Part shown: piece after piece, positions 21,575-32,388 of the stretch
Layout of the letters: the number at the start of each line of letters is the position of its first letter
Position numbering within the stretch: position 1 is the stretch's first letter
Assembly (NCBI RefSeq): GCF_010389155.1
Contig: NC_057761.1
Span: forward strand, 13,952,501-14,016,500
Origin: Erigeron canadensis
Taxonomy: Eukaryota > Streptophyta > Magnoliopsida > Asterales > Asteraceae
Length of the DNA: 64,000 bases
Direction: 5' to 3'
Made by a program: the position numbers and the translations under genes
The notes under the pieces: generated by a model
The model's input: only the letters and a program-made list of their open reading frames with translations
The model's database searches: none
Told to the model about the DNA's origin: nothing

Positions 21575-23000
21575 AAGGGTTCAACATTCCCAACTCACTG
21601 ACGAGATTTTGAAAAGTTTTCTCATCCAAAGGTTTTGTAAATATGTCAGCAAGTTGTTTGTCAGTGGGAATAATGTGGATTTCAACATCATTTTTTATTA
21701 CATGATCGCGAATAAAATGATACATGACATCAATGTGTTTTGTCTTGGAGTGCATGACTGGATTGTTTGAGATAGCAATGGTACTGGTATTGTCACAAAA
21801 GATATGGGTCTTTGAATACTTAATACCATAATTAAGCAACTGGTGCTTCATCCAGAAAATCTGAGCACAACAACTGGCTGCAGACACATATTCTGCTTCA
21901 GCAGTGGATAAAGAGACTGAAGTTTGCTTCTTACTGGTCCAGCTCACCAGTTTGCCACCAAGGAAATGACATCCACCAGTAGTGGATTTCCTGTCTATCT
22001 TACAACCTGCATGATCTGAATCTGAATAACCAATTAGATCTAAGCCTGAGCCTTTGGGATACCAAAGACCCAAACTGCGAGTACCCTTAAGGTACTTCAA
22101 AATGCTCTTTACAGCCGCCAGATGAGATTCTTTTGGGTTAGACTGATATCTGGTACAAAGACATGTTGCAAACATTATATCTGGTCTACTGGCAGGTAAA
22201 TACATCAGTGAACCAATCATGCCTCTATAGGCAGTGGTGTTTACTGGCTTCCCATCAGGGTCTGAATCTATTGTTAAAGGTGCAGAAATTGGAGTTGATT
22301 TTGAAGGTGAAGAATTCATATCGAATTTTCTTAAAATATCTCTAACATATTTTTCTTGATTAATAAAAATACCATCACTAGTTTGTTTAATTTGGAGTCC
22401 AAGAAAAAATGTTAATTCACCCATCAAACTCATTTCAAATTTTGAAGACATGATTTTTGAAAATTTCTTAAACAAAGATTCATCAGTAGAACCAAAAATA
22501 ATATCATCAACATAAACTTGTACCAATAGAAGATTACCACTTTCACGAAGAATAAATAAGTTATTGTCAATTGCACCTCTTTTGAAACCGTTTTCTGATA
22601 AGTGTTTGGTCAGAGTATCATACCAGGCTCGAGGGGCTTGTCTGAGGCCATACAGTGCCTTGTCTAGACGATATACCCAGTGTGGATGCTTTTCATCAAG
22701 GAAGCCGGGAGGTAGCTTGACATAAACTTCTTCTTCTAATTCTCCATTCAAAAATGCACTTTTTACGTCCATCTGGTAGACCTTGAATTTATGATGAGCA
22801 GCAAAGGCTAAAAACATTCTGATGGCTTCTAACCTTGCTACTGGTGCAAATGGTTCTGCAAAGTCAAGGTCTATACGGACGTACCCTTGTGCCACCAATC
22901 TGGCCTTATTTTTGATCACATGACCATCTTCATCAGCCTTGTTCCTGAAGACCCATCTGGTTCCAATTGGTTCTATCTTGCCAACTGGAGGAGGAACCAG
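21573..23000 (-). pseudogene. Reverse transcriptase and RNase H of Copia-2a (frame open to the end)
   Basis: From 22919 to the stop at 21573-21575 the frame is open for 448 codons: [45 protein letters not shown], catalytic [10 protein letters not shown], then RNase H with [33 protein letters not shown] and [11 protein letters not shown]. The first RT residues ([18 protein letters not shown], about 22980-22925) lie in the same frame, but upstream of them the frame is lost and part of the segment that normally links integrase to RT seems to be missing. The domains keep their catalytic residues, yet they cannot be expressed from this pol as it stands. Confidence 0.92.
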
Positions 23001-24728
23001 ATTCCAAAGTTTATTTGATTCGAACGTTCACTGGAGGCACTTCTGGTCTGAACCCCTCTACTTGAGTCACCGATAATCTGGTTGATTGGGTGAGCTCTTG
23101 TCCACTTAGAGTATTGACCAACATTGTTTCTTACAACAATATCAGTGCAAGAGTTCAATTGATTTTCTGGAATGGGATCTTGCCAGACAACTTCAGCATC
23201 TTCATCAGAATCTGTAAGATCACGATTTGCATCATGAAATTCTTCATTTAATAGCATTTCTTGAATTACTGGCTCAAAATCAATTGAATCTGATACTGGT
23301 GGTGTAGTACGAACATCTGATCCAATAACAAGTTCAGAGGGTAGTTTGAAACTTATTGAAGGATAAAATGAAGTATTACTGGGAGGTTTTTCAATTTGCA
23401 CTGGTTCCAAGTCAGGATGACTGGAAACATCTTCAGATGAATCTTTATTGTAGTTGATAGGATCAGATTCACCAAAGATAATTGGACTTTCTGGGGGAGA
23501 ATTAAGGGTTGGTCTTTTGTTGATTGCTTCATTTGACTCATCAAATGTGACATGAATTGACTCCTGGACCTTTTCTAGTCTTTTGTTGTAGAATCTGAAG
23601 GCTTTGTGAATGGCTGAATATCCTAAGAAATATCCTTCATCAGCTTTGGCATCAAATTTGCCTAACTGACTAGAGTCGTTCAGGATGTATACTGGACATC
23701 CAAAAACGTGAAAATAACCAATATTTGGTTTTCTATTTCTTAATATTTCATAGGATGTCATCTTGTGTCTCTTAACATATACTGATCGATTCTGAGTGTG
23801 GCAAGCAGTTGCAATTGCTTCAGCCCAGTACATTTTAGGAACACCAGATTCAGCAAGTATACTCCTGGCAACTTCTATCAGCGTTCTGTTCTTTCTTTCT
23901 ACAACTCCATTCTGCCCTGGAGTGTGTGCTGATGAGAAATTCTGTTCCATTATCACTTGTTAACTGACACACTTTTCGCTTATATTTGAGTTCAATTTGC
24001 TTGATAAGAGCGATGACTTCAGCAGCAGTTTCATTCTTTGATCTAAGAAATATTACCCAACAATATCTGGAGTATTCATCAACAACTACCAGGGTATATT
24101 TCTTACCAGCACATGTCTGAACATTCACTGGACTAAAAAGATCCATATGAAGCATATGAAGAGGTTCAGATATGCTAAAATTTTGTTTTGTCTTGAAACT
24201 GTTGCATTTCTGCTTACCCATCTCACATCCTGGACATGGCCTTTCCTTTTTGAAGGAAACAGAAGGTATCTCATCTGCAAGTTGTTTTCTGGACAACTTG
24301 TTAATATTTTTGAAATTTAAATAAGATAACCGTTTATGCCATAACCAGTTTGTGTCTTCATCAGCCTTGGTATAGAAATACACATTCCCTTTTCTGGGAG
24401 CAATCAGTACTACCTTCCAATCCTTATTAAATACGATGCCTTGAGAGATGTTAAATAACACCTGGTAGCCATCATTACACAACTGACTCACACTTATGAG
24501 GTTATATTTCAAACCATTTACATAAGCCACCCGTCTGAATTTGACTTGACCATTATTCTGAACACCGTATCCCTTAGTCTTTCCAGAACCATCATTTCCA
24601 AAAGTAATAGAGGGTCCGTCTGAAACTTCAAACTCCTCCAGTAGGGTCTTACATCCGGTCATTGTCCTGCCAGCAGCGCTGTCAAGATACCAAATATATT
24701 TCTTTCGATCGCCCTGCACATCCACCAG
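23001..24728 (-). pseudogene. Protease and integrase of Copia-2a, one frameshift
   Basis: The pol frame starts near GATGTGCAGGGC at about 24722. The protease motif reads YLDSAAGRTMTG, with DSA where copia elements have DSG; Copia-2b shares this. The gag-pre-integrase and HHCC part follows (WLWHKRLSYLN, CPGCEMGKQKC), then the core with LHMDLFSPV (Asp) and LTSDNGTEF (Asp). A frameshift at about 23945 separates the second Asp from QNGVVERKNRTL (Glu), which continues in another frame to about 23000 through the GYFLGYS segment and an acidic linker. All three catalytic integrase residues survive but not in one frame. Confidence 0.9.
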
Positions 24729-24732
24729 ATTA

Positions 24733-27122
24733 TTAGTTTAAAGGTTTGTGAACCCATCGACTGATGGGTTCTCTGGATCCACAAAGAAGGATCCCAGCTG
24801 GTATCTGGTTAATTTCACTTTCAAAAATAGTGGGTTTCTCAGTAAACACCACTGGAACTGACAGATTTGAAACCTTTTTCTTTTTCTTATCAACAGGTGT
24901 GCTCGATTTTTCTTTCTTGGAAAAAGGTTTTGTATTTTGTTTAGGGTCAGATGAAGTACTCTCAAAATTGTTAATTCTTGCATCACAACATTGAACTTGA
25001 CGAGCCAGTTGTTGAAACTGACTTTCCAGCCTTAACAAAATAGTTTCATCAGATGACACCATAGCCTTTCCAGATGACTGTACTTTTGGCTTTTGCCTTA
25101 GGTGGAGGAACAACATTCTTCTTTTTCTGAACCTGGGGTTCTTTAGAAGATGATTGAGGCAAAGGTTTATTCTGCTTAACCTTCTTGACTGGAGCATTCA
25201 TCTAGGGAGCTCTAGTCTTAACCTCAGACAATTGAACAGGAGGAATAATACAAGTTTTGGGTGTTGTTGGTTCATCATAAATAGTGCTAGGTTTTAATAC
25301 TTCAGGTAATCGGTCAACAATAGGTATTAATGCAACAGCATTGACATCACCCCCAGATTTGCACGTTTTTGGGAGGGGTACTGATTGCGTGCAGCATCAT
25401 ATGGTTTCTTGGTCTCAAGCCATGACTGGATAACATGTTTTTCTTTTGATAAAATATTTTCTAGTTCTTCTTTTTCTTGGACCAGTTGTTCAGTAACCAA
25501 AATTTGTGCTTTGAAAGCGAGTTCAATATCTTGCAATTCTTTTAACTTAGATTGTAAGTTTGCCATTTCAGAAAAATCTGTTTCAAAATTATTTGACATT
25601 TCTGAATGAACAGTTTCCACAAACATTAAATCAGAGTTTAAAGCTTCAGCAATGTCCAATTTTAATTTAGGATCAGTTTCTTTGTCATAATCTATTACCT
25701 TTTTAATGACAACGTCCACCCATCTTCCAGATATGACATCTTCTTTCACCAGATGCTCTTTATCAGCTAGAGCCATATAACAACAATCTCTTTCCTCTTC
25801 ATCATCAACTGATGAGTCATCAGAGGAAACCCATTCTTGTTTAGCCACCATGCATTTATTATTATATTTTTCTGCAGACAAGAGAGCAATTTGAGCCTTA
25901 AGCTTTTATATTTTAATTTGTAGCTATCATCAGGCTTGTTATAAGAAGTTGATGGAACAGATTGAGAGACAAACTGATTTGACTTGCACTCTTTCATGAA
26001 ATGACCTTTTCTGCCACACTTAAAGCATGTCAGATTGGTCTTGTCAGTGGTAGAACTGGGTGCAATGTGTCCAATGGGTCTGTTAGCTCTGGCTTTGAAA
26101 CGGTTAAACGTTTTAGCCATCAGAGCCATCAGATCATCACTATGAGTTTCATCATAATCTGGAGAGATATTATTCATGACTCCAGAATCCATTAATTCAA
26201 ACATCATCTTCTTCTTCGAAAATACATTCTCGGAAGACATTAATTTTGCACATGGTGGTTCAGTATGACTAACCACTGGGGAACTACTGGAAGCATGATT
26301 AATAGCATCTTTTTCTGCCTCAATTCTCTGGGCTTGATTCTCTTCAGTGAATCTGAAGGCTCCATACAATGTTGACAAAGTATGAGAGTGCAAGGTTTTA
26401 CCTTGTCTCAAGACCACGATCATATGAGACCATTTGGATGGGAGAATGTCACAAAATTTTTCAAGAAGTATGTCCTTGTCTTTTTCTACCCCAAGCTCTC
26501 TCAACTGGTTTATGATAGACATAAATCTGGTGTAGGTACCAATTAATGATTCTTTGGGTAGGGCAAAAAATGACTCGTACTTCTTATTTAAAGCTACTTT
26601 CCTGGTAACAATAGTATCACCACCACCTTCATACTGGTTCACTAGTTCATCCCACATGCATTTAGCACTGGGATAAAACGCTAGTGTGGGAACAAGAGCT
26701 TCGGGAACGGCCCCGAGGATCATGACTTTTAAGGTAGTGTCAATATTGACCAGTCTCCTTTCCTTTTCAGACCAATGTTCCTCCCTCTTTTCACTCCCAG
26801 ATCTTGCTCCAGTTGGATCAAGAAGTGGATTAAGAGGACTTCTACGAATATAGGGTCCTTCATTTAAAATTTTAAGCATATTCCTCTCAATACCAGTAAC
26901 ATGTAATAACATCCTAGCTTTCCACGTGCCAAATTCATCGCCATTCCCACTGAATTTGGGAACAGGAGTGCTTGAGTAGTGCACATGCACGTGTGGAGAA
27001 GTAGGAATAGGAGGTGGTGGTGGTGGATTATTGTTAGCATGGTCATTAGTTTGTTCAAATTCATTTATGGGTGGAGGTCCAGTGTCTAAAGGGTTTCCTT
27101 GTGTATTCTCTGGGTTGGCCAT
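24733..27122 (-). pseudogene. gag of Copia-2a, frameshifted
   Basis: The ATG at 27122 opens 451 codons with a P-rich N-terminus, the capsid-type segment (FGTWKARMLLHVTGIERNML near residue 65) and a CCHC knuckle CFKCGRKGHFMKEC at about residues 364-377. A frameshift near 25890 moves the reading to a second frame (to 25327) with an acidic SSDDSSVDDEEE stretch and coiled coil. After more frame loss, the K/S-rich tail (25197-24733) ends WVHKPLN and TAA. The pol frame starts a few bases on in another frame; AACTAAT overlapping the stop and TGTGCAG|GG after it resemble a branch point and 3' splice site. Confidence 0.9.
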
Positions 27123-27160
27123 CGAGAAAATGCAGATCTAGGCAAGTATGTTAGCCTTCT

Positions 27161-27172
27161 GCTCTGATACCA
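27161..27172 (-). other. Primer-binding site, Copia-2a
   Basis: The minus strand has TGGTATCAGAGC two bases inside the 5' LTR, complementary to the 3' end of initiator tRNA-Met (12 of 12 expected bases). Confidence 0.93.
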
Positions 27173-27174
27173 AT

Positions 27175-28159
27175 TATCAAGTCCCTCACTCGATGGTTTA
27201 ACCCACAAGTGTAGAATACAACAAGTCAAATAATCACTAGATAGGACTAGTATGAAACGTCAAGTAAGCACTAGATTGGACTAGTATTACGATAAATATA
27301 AATGCAAGAATATATATAACGTAATACGTACTTAAGCAATATAAAGATAAGCAAGTAAAGTAAATGATGAGACTCTATGTAATTTTCAAGTGTATTTTAT
27401 TTATTGATGTTAAATAAAATACAAGGTTGTTGCGGAACAAGATATTACAAAGTAAGTATCTAAACAACCTATGAATTACAAGTGATCTAATTTTGCTAAA
27501 CAAACTTCTTGATCCAAATACTTATAGTTGTGAAGTATAACTCTTTAGATCGAGAGTATTTGAGCAAAGGCACCAAATTGCAAAAGTATATAATTTGGAC
27601 GAGGAAGTGACTTGGTATTTATAGGCAAAAAGAATGAATATAATATTCTTTTTGCCTTACAAATATGGTTACATGTATTTAAGGAAATTACTTTAATTCC
27701 TTAAATGCGTTGATTAAAGTACAAGAATAAAGTCACATGATAGTGACTTGTCTTCTAATTAACCAACCACCTTTACATGCGTGTAAGGCTTTTAACAAAG
27801 GACAAAAGGATTGTCCGGGTAAAGGCATGTAAAGGCGTAAAGTCAATTCCTCGTAATCAGTGTTCAGACTTGTAAGGTCTAGAATACTGATAAAGACTCC
27901 AGTAAGGAGATCTGGTAAGTCTTCCAGTGAGCTCCGCTATTTGTCAGACTTCTTTCTTCAGACTTCAGTCTTCGACTTCAGTGAGAATGTTCTTCAGTGG
28001 AAAGATCTTGACTAGAGTGAAGTCCAGTGAACAAATCTGGTGGAATCCAGAATCCTGTACAAGTAAGTTGTTCACTGGTCTTCACATAATTTCTGGACAA
28101 ATCTTCAGAGGGCTCCAGTAGTCACGTCTGGAGCGAGTCCAGTAAATGTGGACCTAACA
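27175..28159 (-). repeat. Copia-2a 5' LTR, uninterrupted 985 bp
   Basis: The minus strand starts TGTTAGGTCC at 28159 and ends ...GGGACTTGATA at 27175. This copy shows the empty Copia-1a target site. It carries a TATA box (27616-27623), an AATAAA hairpin (27392-27422) and many CTGGA/TCCAG words. Confidence 0.95.
27616..27623 (-). promoter_or_regulatory. TATA box of the Copia-2a LTR promoter
   Basis: TATAAATA (minus) in GCCTATAAATACC. It is conserved in the other LTR (16081-16088), Copia-2b (46831-46838) and Copia-2c (62513-62520). Confidence 0.7.
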
Positions 28160-28164
28160 TAATG
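28160..28164. repeat. TSD TAATG, right copy (Copia-2a)
   Basis: It matches 690-694. Confidence 0.85.
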
Positions 28165-30064
28165 TATGATGATAGTTCCATCTTGTTCCTCATACTCACC
28201 TTTGTTCTTTCATTTTCGCCCTTATTTTCCCAAAGTCTCCTTTTTCCGTTATTCGCTAAGTCACATCGTTAATAATTTCTTTTGCTCTTGCCGACATTGG
28301 CTTTCAATTCGTTTCATGGCACCTTTATTTCTTCCTTTTTAATGTAGAAGTTCTACCATCTGTGACATATTTCCTACCAAACTCCTTTTTGTCATTGCAC
28401 ATATAACCTTTTCCATTTCTCTTCTCTTCCTACACATTCCTCGCGATAGAGTTTACACAATCCTTATGCCTACAATTAATCATAATATATGCTCACCATC
28501 TTGGCAGGATTAACACTTCAAGCCCTTATTGGTATGAATCCCTTCTCAAGGAAAATTCTTCTTAGGTCCTTTTAGGCCTCCACAAAACTTCCAATGACCT
28601 TGCTCTCTAAAGCCTCATATATATATTTTGGTTTTCTAAGCTAAGCTTCTTTTTAAGTACACTGGCCTAATGCTCTTAGGTATTGTGATGTAACATAATT
28701 TAGGTGAAGCTTCACACTTCATCCTTTTTATCAACCATTTAGCTTTCTCCATTTTTCGTTCGTGTTCTTATGGCTCACCATACTCCTTGCCAGTTCGCCA
28801 CTCGGATCCATCTCTTACTAGAGTAATTCTCATCATGGATGACACACGCGCAGCCGATAGTTCTTGGAGTTTATCTCAGGGGTACTAGTCTTTAGTCCTG
28901 GCTTATCACATAAGCGAATTATCACACTTTCATTCAAACGTTCCATGACCAGCTATTTCCGGACCTCGTAGTTGTTTAGGACTTAGGTCAGCGATCAACT
29001 TCCTTGATCGTTGCGGCAATATGTGCCATGAATTCTAACATCGTATTTCCTATTTGCTTTCACTACTAACTTGGCAATTTCATGTTGTTTTCCTTCTTCA
29101 CTTTTCTTGGGCGCACCTCTTCGTGGGTCGATGGCTCTTGACTGTTCACCATATGTTCTAAATTTTTTCTCACCCAAATTCATCTTATTTTAGCTTACCT
29201 CCATACGATCGTTGACCTTAAGGGAATATCCATCACTTCCCTTCTTATCGACCATACTCCCCTTCTTTAGCAAGGCTTGCCTCCATCGGGTGTTGGGTGT
29301 ATTCCGCTTCTTCTTAGCTTAGTTGATATGCTTTAGTAATAGCTCGTCTTTCGATAGTGGTTTTCCAATTGATATTCAGAAAATGACGTGTGGAGTGCAA
29401 TAAAGATGAACACCTCCTAAACTACATCTTGAAGATGACGTCAATACCTTCACTTTGCCGTTTAAGTTTATTGTCTTCCTTTACTTTACTTTGTACTTCA
29501 TATCTCTTTCAACGACGCTGGTGAGTAACTCTTCTTGAGAGATAGAGTAAAACCTTGCATTTCATACCCTTTGTTCGAGTATCTTCCTTGTTACGATTAC
29601 CCCCCTTAACATTTTTCTTCTAGAAAAATGTAAGGGATTATATGCTTTTCGTATCATCTCGCTTTCTCCTTAAAGCAAGCTCATTAGCCACCTTCTTAAC
29701 TAGGTTCCTTGAATGTCCTTGCTTTCTTATGTTCTTTGGCAGTCTTCAATCCGCCAAATCTTCTTATCATTCTTGACGACCTTCAATTCGCCAGATTCCT
29801 AATCCTACTTGTAACTACTCTTGTCCTCTAGAGTAGTCCCCAAATCATTTTTCATTTATCTTCAAATCGCGGGGGTCACATAATTCTTATATTGCATCTT
29901 ATCCTCCTTACTTGCATCTTCGCTCCAACGGTAACTTTGGAATTTCTTCTAATTTCCGTTGAAGCTCCATTTTTACATGGATAGAAGGACTTTCAATTCC
30001 TTTACCAATTTGAGGCCTCGGTTCAATTGCCTCTACACTCGCTCACATGCAGAGCATATCCAAG
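28165..30064. other. Unassigned DNA right of Copia-2a
   Basis: No gene is recognised. It was continuous with 1-694 before the Copia-2a insertion. A 62-codon minus frame (28995-29183) is basic and without a known motif. Near 29600 there is a C-rich run (polypurine-like on minus) followed by a perfect 9-bp inverted repeat (ACATTTTTC/GAAAAATGT). Probably a decayed retroelement, but this cannot be shown from sequence alone. Confidence 0.5.
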
Positions 30065-30700
30065 TGATGCGGAAAACACGCAATAACTCAAACACAGTGG
30101 AAATTAAACAAAATGGAATTAGATATTTTTGGTATTTTCTGGATTTTAGGAAATAAACAACAAAACAAGACGATAGATAAAATGATAGATAAAAGAATCC
30201 ACCACCAAGATTTGTAAAGGCCAAGCCACCGGAACCAAGGATAAAGGAAACACTCCAACCCACCGCTATGTTTGATAAAGGTCTAGCCACCACAAATACA
30301 GATAAAGGAATCGAAGATTTTGGATCTCACCACTATAATTGATAAAGGACGAACCACTACAATTATAGATAAAGGGGTCACTCCAAACCACCAAGATCAA
30401 CGATCTATAAAGGTAAATGAAGATTTTTTAAGAAATAGAGGCTGCTCTATTAATTTCATTCAACTCAACATAATCTAAGTTCTTACAAGGAAAATGAGCC
30501 CCTATTTATAGATAACTACCTGCCTAGGAACCATCGAAATTATAATAAAAATAATAAGGAAATAAAATAAATAAAAGGTTGGCACATGGTGGGGACAACC
30601 ACTAACAAAATGGACCAATAGAAAGAGCATACATAAAGCTTCTAGAAATATTCCTTTTGCAGTCGGGCCGACAAACCTTTAGGAATAACGTTGTCACACA
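30065..30700 (-). repeat. Gypsy-2 LTR
   Basis: The minus strand starts TGTGTGACAACG directly after the purine run GACAAAAAGAGGGG and ends in GTTTTCCGCATCA, giving TG...CA ends. A TATA box (TATAAATA, minus) lies at 30504-30511. The 3' 400 bp contain repeats of a GATAAAGG(A/T)-type word. A related fragment lies in the opposite orientation at 61450-61857. No TSD was identified. Confidence 0.6.
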
Positions 30701-30929
30701 CCCCTCTTTTTGTCTTTATCACAGTTGTCATCCACCTAGAATCATTCTATTATTTGGAAACTGGAATATAAATCTGGAGCATTCATCTGGAGTGCCTCAG
30801 TACCACTGGAGTGCTTCAGTGGACTTTACTAGCGCGTCACGGCTTATTGTCACTGGAACTCCCTTCCACTGGAGAAGTGTTATCACTGGCGACTGGACTG
30901 GTTCAGTGAAAACTTGTCTAAAATGAGCC

Positions 30930-31330
30930 ACTTCATTAGTCTTTTCAATTTTAGCCTTCACCTATTCATGAATTTTCTTAATTTCTTTCGCTCTGGCCTC
31001 AGCTTCAATACTTGCCTTAGGTTCAATCGAAAATGGGATTAGATCAATGGGAGTTAAAGGATTGACTCCATAACAAATTTTGAATGTTGATTTCTTAGTA
31101 GAATAATTAGGAGCTCTGTTGAAAGCAAATTCCGCATGCATGAGCTAGTTTCAGATCCTAATCTTTTAAAGTTTTCTTCACCAATGTTCTCAACAGCATA
31201 CCAATGGTTCTGTTAGTAACTTCAGTTTGTCCATCAGTCTGAGGATGATGAGACGTACTGAACATCAATCTGGTATCCATCAGTCTCCATAGTGTCTTCC
31301 AGAAATAACTCAAAAACTTGGCATCTCTAT
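30930..31330 (-). pseudogene. Gypsy-2 integrase core fragment
   Basis: Minus-strand translation in mixed frames gives [15 protein letters not shown] and then [15 protein letters not shown] with NRT, the hallmark around the second Asp and the Glu of gypsy integrases. It continues to FAFNRAPNYSTKKS. It is truncated on both sides: the zinc-finger part and most of the core upstream are missing, and the sequence after about 30930 is unrelated to the usual C-terminus. Confidence 0.8.
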
Positions 31331-31389
31331 CTGAAACAATTGTTTTTGGAATAATTGCATAGTGTTTTTGAAATAACTCAAAAACTTGA

Positions 31390-31990
31390 AATCTCTAATA
31401 GAACCCCTTGGGATACACAACTTTCCATTTTTAAAGAAGAAACCATCTTGAACAAGAAATGGTCCTTTCTGGTTAGCTTTAGTGAGACGATCAGAAAAGT
31501 CTGGATCAGCAGCATATAATTCTTTTATGAAAGAAAATCCAAGAACTCTTGCTTCCAAAATTGACAACAATGAATATCTTCTAGATAGTGCATCAGCAAC
31601 AACATTAGTTACTCCAGCTTTGTGTTTAGAAACAAAAGAATAAGACTGCAAATATTCTACCCATTTTGCATGTCTAGCATTAAGCTTATGCTGACCGTTA
31701 ATGTACTTCAGTGCTTCATGGTTAGAAAATAAAACAAACTGTTTTGGCTTCAGATAATGTGACCAGTGATTGCTAGCACGAATAATTGCATAAAACTCTT
31801 TGTCATAGGTGCTATATTTTAGTTTGGAGCCATTAAGCTTTTCACTAAAATAAGCAACTGGACGCCCTGCCTGCATCAAAACTGCACCAACACCTACTCC
31901 ACTGGCGTCACATTCTAACTCAAACAAGTGATCAAAATCTGGCAAAGATAGAATTGGAGCTGAACTTAGACCAATCAAATATGCCTCTCT
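31390..31990 (-). pseudogene. Gypsy-2 RNase H region
   Basis: It encodes APILSLPDFDHLFELECDAS (the first RNase H Asp in ECDASGVGVGAVL), VAYFSEKLNGSKLKYSTYDK, HYLKPKQFVLFSNHEALKYI and NVVADALSRR. This is the RNase H of a Ty3/gypsy chromovirus-like pol, followed by the start of the integrase N-terminal segment. The frame is open until the deletion junction near 31390. Confidence 0.88.
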
Positions 31991-32388
31991 TCAAACAATT
32001 AGTAATAGGAGCCACAACTGTAGAGAAATTCTTAATAAACCTTCTATAAAATGGTGTCCATGAAAACTTCTTACTTCAGTGATAGTAGTAGGAACTTGCC
32101 ATGATCTGATGGCTTCCACTTTAGAAGGATCCATGGAAATACCTTCTTTTGATACCACATAACCAAGAAATATTACACTTTCCACCATGAAATCACATTT
32201 TTCTAATTTGCCATACAACTGACGTTTTCTCAGTAATTCAAACACACTTCTTAAATGATCAACATGTTCAGCTTCAAATTTTGAATATACCGGAATGTCA
32301 TCAAAATAAACAACAAATTTTCCAATAAGTGGCCTGAGAACATGCACATCAAATTTTCCATATGTTTCCAATAAACAACAAATTTTCC
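31991..32388 (-). pseudogene. Gypsy-2 reverse transcriptase C-terminal fragment
   Basis: It encodes KFVVYFDDIPVYSK (the usual YVDD-like active site is YFDD, typical of gypsy), then EKCDFMVESVIFLGYVVSKE and EAIRSWQVPTTITEVRSFHG; part of the RT-RNase H connection is garbled near 32010-32080. The 19 bp GGAAAATTTGTTGTTTATT (minus) occurs here and again at the junction with Copia-1b. Confidence 0.88.

Larger units (their letters stand above)
695..28159 (-). mobile_element. Copia-2a, Ty1/copia element with extra 3' ORF (nested host)
   Basis: This minus-strand element is bounded by 985-bp LTRs and the TSD TAATG. Reading the minus strand: 5' LTR (28159-27175), PBS (27172-27161), gag, PR-INT, RT-RNase H, a structured spacer, an extra ORF (20643-16926) and the 3' LTR (16624-695). 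The 3' LTR is split by Copia-1a. Without that 14,945-bp insertion the element is about 12.5 kb, which fits large SIRE/Maximus-type copia elements. The LTRs differ at about 37 of 985 positions by eye. Gag and the integrase carry frameshifts and the extra ORF carries several stops, so the copy is not autonomous. Copia-2b (46338) and Copia-2c (62073) are relatives. Confidence 0.92.
30065..32388 (-). mobile_element. Gypsy-2 remnant, internally deleted and fused to Copia-1b
   Basis: In minus-strand order: an RT fragment (32388-31991), RNase H (31990-31390), an integrase-core piece (about 31330-30930), a polypurine tract (30712-30701) and an LTR (30700-30065). That is the 3' half of a Ty3/gypsy element. 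Gag, protease and most of RT are absent, replaced at 32388/32389 by Copia-1b pol in the same orientation. A large part of the integrase is missing between RNase H and the core piece. Short direct duplications lie at both junctions. Confidence 0.8.

Noticed and set aside
28995..29183. A possible small host gene (basic 62-codon frame)
   Set aside because: Short, no motif, no promoter or splice context, surrounded by decayed DNA.
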